Positions 56,741 through 64,000 of a stretch of 64,000 nucleotides of DNA are shown here, piece by piece. This DNA is from Hordeum vulgare subsp. vulgare (taxonomy: Eukaryota; Streptophyta; Magnoliopsida; Poales; Poaceae). The first letter of the stretch is position 1; each line of letters starts with the position of its first letter. The translations under genes were made by a program, and so were the position numbers. Where the stretch lies: the NCBI RefSeq assembly GCF_904849725.1, contig NC_058518.1, forward strand, positions 322,422,581-322,486,580. The letters are read 5' to 3'. The notes under the pieces are model-generated. The model ran no database searches, was not told where the DNA came from, and saw only the letters and a program-made list of their open reading frames with translations.

Positions 56741-57747
56741 CGGCGCCGTCTACCTATACCCTTCGACAGTGCAGCATTGCACGCCGGCTGTCGCAAGGGG
56801 AGGGCCTGCCGGCTCCTCTGGGTGCGCAGGCGGTGCCCCGCGCACCGGCTCCCCATCACGCTCCGCTTCCGCCGCCGCCACCTTGCGACGACGGCCCACA
56901 CCCTGACGACTACCCGCATCAAGACGGAGCGTTTGTCGTCTTCACCAGTGAAGGCGACGACAAGCACAGCCTGCGCCAAAGGCGGCGCGAGGTAAACACC
57001 ACTGTCCCCCCGGTTCCCCAATACATGCATTGGCCCGACAAACCAATTACATGGAGCCGGGTGGACCACCCTGCGGTGATGCCCAACCCGGGGTCATACG
57101 CACTCGTCCTCGACCCCACCTTTGCCTCCAAGAGGCTCACCTGCCGATTCTCCCGGGTGCTGGTCGATGGCGGCAGCAGCATCAATATCCTCTACCTCGA
57201 CACTCTCCGCAAGCTCGGGCTCAAGGAGACGGACGTCCTGCCAACCAACACTGTCTTCCACGACATCGTGCCTGGGCAGTCGTGCTCGCCCATCGGCAAG
57301 ATCCAGCTGGACGCCCTCTTCGGCGACAAGGCCCACTTCCGTCACGAGTCCATATGGTTCGAGGTGGTGGACCTCAGTAGCCCGTATCACGCGCTGCTGG
57401 GGAGACCGGCTCTGGCCAAATTCATGGCTATTCCGCATTACGCCTACCTGAAGATGAAGATGCCGGGTCCCAAGGGCATCATCACTGTTGTTGGCGACTA
57501 CAAGAAGTCGCTCGAGTGCGCCCAAGATAGCAGCCGCCTCGCCGACGCCTTGGTGATTGTCGAGGAGAAGCGGCAGATCGACCGGCTCGTGGCCCAGGCT
57601 ACCGAGCAGCCGACGATTCCTTCTCCTCCGTCCCAATCGGCCGGCGAGGGATCTTTCAAGCCGGCTAAAGAGACCAAGCAGGTCCCACTCAACCCTGCCA
57701 ACCCGAAGCAGTGCATCACCATCGGGGCTGGCCTCAGCCCCAAATAG
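56740..57747 (+). pseudogene. Tat protease region
   Basis: The frame up to 57747 contains L-V-D-G-G-S-S-I-N-I-L (Asp codon 57166-57168), the aspartic protease site of Tat elements, and L-G-R-P-A-L downstream. It ends at a TAG (57745-57747) where the family has Gln, just before the RT region. The protease would release gag and pol proteins. Confidence 0.8.
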
Positions 57748-59006
57748 GAAGGCGAGCTCGTCGACTTCCTCCATGAGAATCGGGACATCTTTCCATGGTC
57801 CCCCAAGGACATGCCGGATGTTTCGAGGAAGTACACCGAGCACAAACTTCACGTGCGACCAGATGCAAAGCCGGTGAAACAACCTTTGCGCCGCTTCGCC
57901 GAGGGGACGCGACGCACAATCGGAGAAGAGATCACCCGTCTCCTTGCAGCCGGCTTCATCATGGAGGTTTTCCACCCGGACTGGCTGGCGAACCCAGTCC
58001 TGGTGCTGAAGAAGAACAACACATGGGAATGTGCATCGACTACACTAGCCTGAATAAGGCATGTCCGAAAGACCCTTTCGCGTTGCCTAGGATAGATCAA
58101 GTGATCGACTCCACTGCAGGCTACGAACTGCTGTCATTTCTGGATGCTTATTCAGGCTACCATCAAATCAAGCTGGATCCAGCTGATCGCCTGAAGACAT
58201 CCTTCATCACGCCCTTCGGGGCCTACTGCTACACCACCATGACGTTCGGTCTAAAGAACGCATGTGCGACATTCCAACGCTGCATGGAGCAGTGCCTACT
58301 GCCACAGATTGGTAGAAACATCCACGTCTATGTGGATGACATCGTCGTCAAGACAAAGCAGCACTTCAGCCTCCTCGACGACCTGCGAGAGACATTCGCC
58401 AATCTATGTGAATACAAGAACCGACTCAATCCGGAGAAGTGCGTCTTCGGGGTCCCAGGCGGCAAACTCTTGGGGTTGTTCGTATCCGCCCGCGGCATCG
58501 AAGCGAACCCTGAGAAAATTAGCACCATCGAGCGGATGGTGCGGCCGGCTCGGATCCTCGACGTCCAGAAGTTCGCCGACTGCTTGGCATCCCTCAGCCG
58601 GTTCGTCATCCGGCTTGGCGAGAAGGCCCTTCCACTCTACCAACTCATGAATAAGACGACGAAGTTTGAGTGGAACAACCAGGCGGACGAAGCCTTCCGC
58701 GACCTCAAGCGGGTAATCTCGAGCCTGCCAATCTTGGCAGCCCTGTCTGAAAGGGAACCCATACTCATATACATCGCGGCGACCACTCGCGTGGTCAACG
58801 TAGTGTTGGTAGCTCAGCGCAAAGAGGAAGGCAAGGCCCTGCCAGTGCAGCGCCCTGTCTACTACCTTAGTGAGGTCTTGTCCGCCTCTAAGCAGAACTA
58901 CCCTCATTATCAAAAAATGTGTTATGGTGTTTACCTTGCTGCAAAGAAATTAAAACAATACTTCCAAGAGCATGCCATCACTATGCTGAGCACGGCTCCA
59001 CTCTGA
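57748..59006 (+). pseudogene. Tat reverse transcriptase and first RNase H
   Basis: From the TAG the same frame continues to 58053 and then shifts near 58025 into the frame ending at 59006. Y-V-D-D is at 58329-58340, with M-C-I-D-Y and S-G-Y-H-Q-I before it. The first RNase H-like domain (about 58690-59006) has A-A-T at the place of the usual catalytic Asp, and so looks like a degenerate connection domain, as described for lineages that acquired a second RNase H. Confidence 0.85.
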
Positions 59007-59012
59007 TAGATC

Positions 59013-61147
59013 ATGGGCAACCGTGATGCCACGGGCAGAATCGCCAAATGGTCCATCGCCATGGCGTACCATGACATTCGGTACGAGCCTCGCACCGCCA
59101 TCAAATCACAGGTGGTGGCCGACTTCTTAGTCGACTGGGCCGAGACCCAGTTCGAGCCACCGCCTCCAAACTCCACGCATTGGCGGATGCACTTCGACGG
59201 ATCGAAGATGCGGACGGGACTGGGAGCCGACATCATCTTGACGTCCGCAAAAGGGGACCAGCTCAAGTACGCTCTCCAGATCCACTTCGCCGCCTCCAAC
59301 AACGTCGCCGAGTACGAAGCACTAGCTCACGGCCTCTGGCTGGCCAAGGAGATTGGCATCCGACGGCTCATATGCTTCCGCGATTCGGACATGGTGGTGC
59401 AGCAGGTCTCTGGCGAATGGGACGCCAGGGACGCCAACATGGCAAGCTACCACTTCTTCATCCAACAGCTCAGCGGCCCCTTCGAGGGTTTTGAGTTCCA
59501 CCATGTTCCCAGGGTGGAAAATGAGGCGGCAGATACGCTGGCAAAGATTGGCTCCACAAGGCAGGCCATCCCAGCCGGCGTCTCCCTCGAGCAACTCCAC
59601 AATCCGTCTATCAAGCCGTCTCCGGAGTCGGCATCAATCTTCGTACCGGCCGACTCGACGATACAAGCTTCGTCGGCTCCGCCAGTTATGTCAGCTGCGG
59701 ACCCCACGCCGGCTGCACTGACGGCACCGGCTCCAAATACGACACAGACTGAGTCTGCGGTGCAAGCGCCGTCGGCTCCACCAACTACGCAGGCTTCGGA
59801 TCCTAATCCAGCTCCATTGGTCCACCCGACTCCAACAACGACAACCACGGCTCTGCCCGGGCTCGAATCCTCCCAGTGGGTGGACATCATGGAGATAGAC
59901 GATGAGCCGGCTGCAGCAATAGCACCGGAGACGCCATCAGGCTCGGGGGCTGCAGAAGCCCCCAATAGTCAAGATGAAGCGGAGGCGACCCTTGTGTCGG
60001 CTCCATCATGGGATCAGGCCATTCTGGTCTTCCTTCTTCACGGCGAACTTCCTCAGAATGAGGCGGAGGCGAGACAGACCCAGCGCAGGTCCGCCGCCTA
60101 CACCATCATTAATCGCGAGCTAGTGCGACGCAGCACGACCGGCGTGTTCCAACGCTGCGTCGAATCAGAAAAAGGGCTGGAGATCCTCAGAGACATCCAC
60201 CAGGGGGAGTGCGGGTATCATGCCGCCTCCAGAACCCTGGTGGCCAAAGCATTCCACCATGGATTCTACTCGCCCATGGCCCTCGAGGAGGCTGTGGCTC
60301 TCGTGGACAAATGTGAAGGCTGCCAACGCTTTAGTGCACAAAGCCATATGCCACCTTCAGCGCTGAAAACCATTCCCTTATCATGGCCATTCGCTGTCTG
60401 GGGACTGGACATGGTTGGGCCCTTCAAGACGGCTCGCGGAGGGATGACGCATCTTCTAGTAGCCGTCGACAAGTTCACCAAGTGGATCGAAGCCAGGCCT
60501 ATCAAGAAACTTGACGCCCCACGGCTGTCAGGTTTATCACAGACATCTCTGTCCGATATGGCGTTCCCCACAGCATCATCACCGACAATGGCACCAACTT
60601 CGCCAAGGGTGCCCTGGCGCTCTACTGTTCCAAGGTAGGCATCCGGCTCGACCTGGCCTCAGTGGCACACCGCCAGTCAAATGGCCAAGCGGAGAGGGCC
60701 AACGGCCTGATCCTAGCCGGCATCAAGCCAAGGCTGGTGGCACCACTGGTCAGGTCAGCCGCCTGCTGGATCGAAGAACTGTCGGCTGTACTATGGAGCC
60801 TCCGCACCACGCCCAGCCGGTCGACCGGCTTCACTCCATTCTTTCTGGTATACGGGTCTGAGGCTATCATCCCCACGGATGTCGAACTCGACTCACCTCG
60901 GGTCACCCTATACACAGAAACAGAGGCGAAGGAGGCCAGAGAAGACGGTGTGGATCTCCTCGAGGAAGCAAGGGACTTGGCTTTGAGCCGGACGGCCATC
61001 TACCAACAGAAGCTGAGATACTACCACAACAAAAGGATCAGACCCCTCTCTTTCAGGGAGGGAGACTTGGTCCTCAGAAGAATCCAGCGCACTGCCGGCC
61101 AGCACAAGCTCTCACCCCCCCTGGGAGGGACCCTTCATCATCAGTAG
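59013..61147 (+). pseudogene. Tat archaeal-type RNase H, low-complexity linker and integrase
   Basis: One open frame 59013-60638 begins with the additional RNase H (H-F-D-G-S near 59190, N-V-A-E-Y-E-A-L near 59305, D-S-D near 59385, E-A-A-D near 59525). A Pro/Ala/Ser/Thr-rich linker with S-A-P-P repeats follows (about 59620-59950), then the integrase zinc region (G-Y-H, C-x2-C, 60210-60325) and the core start G-L-D-M-V-G. A frameshift near 60520 breaks the core; the rest (H-R-Q-S-N-G-Q-A-E-R) is in the frame 60662-61147. The RNase H would be catalytically complete, the integrase is not. Confidence 0.85.
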
Positions 61148-61350
61148 GGCGTTACACAACAACGCTTACTACCTGATTGACGCCCAAAAGCCAAGGAAAC
61201 GCAAGAGGGACGACTCTGGCCAAGAAAGGGAGCGCCCATGGAACGCGGCGTTGCTTCGCCCGTTCTATTGCTAAAAGGCGGAAGACAAGCAAAGGGAAGA
61301 GCATACACACGTATCTTCCTCCCTCTTCAGGGAACAAAGAAGGCAATAAA

Positions 61351-62143
61351 AAGGACATGCTCCATGTTTCTTTTTGTCAAAAGTTCTCACTCACGTGTAC
61401 GGGCTACATAGCGTACCACCTCTTGCCGGCTTGCTTAAGCTCGGAGGATACGCAGCGAAGCCCCTTGCTAGCTTTAAACAAGCTCGGTAGCTCGCCAGCC
61501 GCTCGGATAGTCAAATCCTTGTAGTCGGGCACATAGTGTACCGGCTGAATCCCGGTCCATCGCTTGAACCTGCGGGCTGGCTCCGGTCGCTCGGTTCGCG
61601 ATGAGACGTCGGGTCAGGTCGAATACATGCACAGTCCGGCTATACTTGGAACGACCGGCTCGGGCCGGCTCGATCGTATATACGATCTCCTTCAAGACTC
61701 AAGATGGCCTCTGACTGCTGGGAACAACTAATATGGCAAAAAAGCAGGCTCCATGCTTTCTCTTGCTAAAAGAGTTTTCACACAGTGTACGGGCTACACC
61801 GCGTACCACCTCTTGCTGGCTTGCTTAAGCTCGGAGGCTACGGAGAAAAAAGCAGGCTCCATGCTTTCTCTTGCTAAAAGAGTTTTCACTCAGTGTAGGG
61901 GCTACACCGCGTACCACCTCTTGCTAGCTTGCTTAAGCCCGGAGGCTACGCCGCGCGGCCCCTTGCTAGCTTCAAACAAGCTCGGGGGCTCGCCAGCCGC
62001 TCGGACGGTCAATCCTTGTAGTCGGGCACATAGTGTACCGGCTGAATCCCGGTCCATCGCTTGAACCTGCGGGCAGGCTCCGGTCGCTCAGTTCGCGGTG
62101 TGACGCCGGTTCAGGTCGAATACATGCACAGTCCGGCTATACT
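61351..62143 (+). repeat. Imperfect tandem repeats in the Tat 3' region
   Basis: A 300-bp module (61351-61651) recurs at 61849-62143, including CGGGCTACA..GCGTACCACCTC and TTGTAGTCGGGCACATAGTG. A partial copy of its first 100 bases lies at 61740-61848. The 61148-62386 stretch has no coding domain. Confidence 0.8.
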
Positions 62144-62386
62144 AGTGAGGACCAGGCTCGAGTTGGTTCATTCTAGCCGGCCTCTGATTGGCTTATGTCT
62201 TGTTCTTTACGTCTTGATGGCTTCGGATAAGAGAAGTCAACCAGGAATCAAAAGACGGGATCATAAGACAACACGCTTGGTGACGAATATAATGTTGAAT
62301 ATATACATTCATAAAAAGCATTGGCCCACGGCCCACGTTCGTTACATCCCTCCGGGGGTAGAACAAAAAACACAAAGGGACGCCAG

Positions 62387-64000
62387 TTACGGGACAACGG
62401 CCTCAGGGGTCGTCTCGGTTGCCGCTCCTGATGTGGTAGCATCGCCGCCTCCGGCTCCTCCCGAGGTAGATGCGCCATCTCCCCTGTTGCGGCCCCCGGC
62501 TCCGCTGATCCCGGAGTCGGCATACGCCCCACTGCTGGAAGCGGCTGCAGATTCCGTAGCCCAGGCCGCCTCGTCGGCGCTGCCATCGACGTCATAGGGC
62601 TGAAGGCCGTGCAGATCCTCAGCGATCACGCCGCCGTTCTCGCCTTGCTCCAAGACGAAGTCATCCCAGGCGGCGTACTCGGCGATGGCGCTGGCTCTCA
62701 CCCGAAGCTCCTCCTCCAGGCCTTGTAGCTCCGCCTCTGAGCCGTCGCGTTGGGCAGCCAGCTTGCCCAAGTTCAGCTTACGATACCATGACTTGGCCAA
62801 GCACAGGGCCATGTAAGCCCCAGACCGCGCTGCGGAGGCTCGCCAGGCGTCCAGGCGCTCTCCACCCGCTGCGAGCCAGCGGGCAAGCCGACTCATGGTC
62901 GTCGGCTCCACGCCCTCCGGCCACAGGGCCGCCACCATCGACAAACCTGCAACCTGGAGCTGAGTCACAGACTCGCTCTGGACGTGCAGGCGGGCCCGAA
63001 GGCCCACGCCGATCTCCTCTACGCTCCAGCCGGAGGTAGTATCCACCTCCTGCCCGGCCGCGTGGCGCTCCTCACGGATCACCTCAACGGCGGTGTCGGC
63101 TGCGACCTGGGTCTCGGAGAAGAGATCTGGGGGAAAGACAGTCGGGACGTAAGAACACAACAAGAGGAGGAGACAGCGAAAAAACCAAGCGCAAAACAAG
63201 GAAAGGAAACCCACGCTGGAAGGCGCCATCGGTCTCGTGAAAGACCTCGAGGACCTCACGCTCCCGCACCTCACTCGCATGGGTGAGGCGGGCGATTTCC
63301 TACTGGAGGGTCGCGGCGGACTCCAGCGCCTTACCCAGCTGCGTTTGCTTCTGGGTGAGGGCTTCGTCCTTCGCCCTCAAGGCGGCGTCCTTGAGGTTCG
63401 CCTCCTCAAGATGAAGCGACGCGAGGCGGTCCATGTCTGCAGAGTAGGAGGCCTCCTTCTCCTGCAGCGTGGCCCGCAGCCGCTCCAACTCGACCCGGCC
63501 GGCCGCCTCGAGCTCCTTCTTCTCCGCCTGAAGAAGGTCCAGCTGCTCATGGAGCCGGCCGCCGACTTCGCACAAGGCATCGCGCTCCGCGGCAGCCTTG
63601 CCTAGCCGGACTTCAAGCTCGGCGATCCGGCCATCAGCCCCGAGGTGCTGGTCCCGAAGCTCGTTGTACGCCTGTACTTGAGCATCGTAAAGCGCCTGCC
63701 AAAGGGGAGAGAAAGGGAACATGATTAAGATTCGACCTGGTTAAAAGCATAACCAGCCCGATTCTCGGGGGCTACACCCAGTGGGTGCGCTTGCGCGCCC
63801 CCACTGAAGAAAAATATGCAGAAGAAAAAGACCTCCAAGAGATTTGGACTGGTTGGCAATCAACCCGCCTAATTCTCGCGGGCTACACCCAGTGGGTGCG
63901 TTGTCGCGCCCCCACTGACGTGAAAAGAAGAGAAAAAAGCGCAATAAAAAACTAAAGAAGGCAAGGCCTACCTGGGTGCGGGCTTCCAGGCGCTCCATGT
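62387..64000 (-). pseudogene. Antisense spliced ORF of the Tat element (coiled-coil protein)
   Basis: Minus-strand exons: from 63998 (ATG, if this is the start) to 63972, 63695-63215, and 63126-62387. Splice sites CCAG/GTAGGC, GGCAG/GCGC, CAGC/GTGGGT and CCCCAG/ATCTC are canonical and phases agree, giving about 415 codons. One in-frame TAG (63302-63300) replaces an expected Gln. Exon 2 is a long Ala/Leu/Glu/Lys/Arg heptad-like coiled coil. Exon 3 is helical, then acidic, ending in a Gly/Ala/Ser/Thr-rich tail. Extra antisense ORFs downstream of pol are known in the Tat lineage; their function is unknown. The upstream part may continue beyond 64000. Confidence 0.65.
63755..63925 (+). repeat. 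Direct repeat inside the antisense intron
   Basis: GATTCTCGGGGGCTACACCCAGTGGGTGCG with CGCGCCCCCACTGA occurs at about 63760 and again at about 63872 (with a few changes), about 112 bp apart, in the intron between the first two antisense exons. Confidence 0.75.

Larger units (their letters stand above)
51741..64000 (+). mobile_element. Tat-lineage Ty3/gypsy retrotransposon (RIRE2/Retand-like)
   Basis: The 5' LTR (51741-52813), primer region, gag, protease, RT, RNase H, an additional archaeal-type RNase H, integrase, then a long 3' region with tandem repeats and an antisense ORF. The second RNase H and the antisense ORF are hallmarks of the Tat lineage. The 3' LTR is beyond the window. It inserted into the LINE (ORF1 is cut at 51740). 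Gag is split by an Angela solo LTR, and several stops and frameshifts are present. Confidence 0.9.

Noticed and set aside
55001..58913. Many long minus-strand and off-frame ORFs (up to 293 codons) over Tat gag-pol
   Set aside because: They shadow the recognised gag, protease, RT and RNase H frames on the plus strand; codon bias there keeps other frames open.
62061..62597. 178-codon plus-strand frame at the Tat 3' region
   Set aside because: Its second half is the complement of the antisense ORF tail (Ala/Ser/Pro-rich); no domain.
1..64000. tRNA, rRNA or other structural RNA genes
   Set aside because: No cloverleaf-like or rRNA-like sequence was noticed by eye; the only tRNA-related sites are retroelement primer sites. 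A covariance-model scan would be decisive.

Overview
The window looks like repeat-rich nuclear DNA from a Triticeae grass (wheat, Aegilops, barley or a relative). The basis is the element types: Angela/BARE-type Copia LTRs, Athila LTRs beginning TGATACGTC, Tekay-type chromoviruses with 3.5-4.1 kb LTRs, a RIRE2/Retand-type Tat element, a CACTA element with AGTCCCGGTTCG subterminal repeats, Stowaway MITEs, and one short intron-containing host gene. Family names come from memory; boundaries come from TG..CA ends, target-site duplications (TSDs), primer sites and reading frames. Region 1 (1-37718) is a deep TE nest. An old chromovirus LTR (11192-11526 and 37317-37718) is the base. A minus-strand chromovirus, here element B (11527-37316, TSD TTAGT on both sides), split that LTR. 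An Athila element (7802-11191) also entered it and was then hit by the plus-strand chromovirus A (1-7801). B's interior holds an Angela-type LTR (19283-29631) split by a 9.3 kb CACTA element (19855-29169, TSD AAT), then a truncated Athila/WHAM-like element (29632-about 32160), a hAT-like end, a Stowaway MITE, and finally B's primer site and 5' LTR. The CACTA is the most interesting object. It carries an apparently intact three-exon gene for a 301-residue Cys-cluster/B3-like protein and no recognisable transposase. It also contains two large tandem arrays (about 11 x 146 bp and 8 x 338 bp), an internal block of terminal-type repeats with a TATA-like box, and several splice-site-bearing repeats. 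Region 2 (37719-46861) is a small gene island. It holds Harbinger-type MITEs, a possible 79-residue plant protein, a triplicated segment, and an intact four-exon cytochrome b561 gene on the minus strand (230 residues, four haem-ligand histidines at canonical spacing). Intron 1 of that gene contains a PIF/Harbinger transposon (TSD TTA) and a Stowaway MITE. Region 3 (46862-64000) is a second TE nest. A degenerate LINE on the minus strand ends about 107 bp upstream of the cytochrome b561 start codon. Its ORF1 is cut by a Tat retrotransposon (51741 to beyond the window), whose gag is cut by an Angela-type solo LTR (53177-54981, TSD GTTTA). Downstream of its pol the Tat element carries an antisense spliced coiled-coil ORF. 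Nearly all retroelement genes are broken by stops or frameshifts. The two reading frames that look complete are the cytochrome b561 gene and the CACTA-borne B3-like gene.
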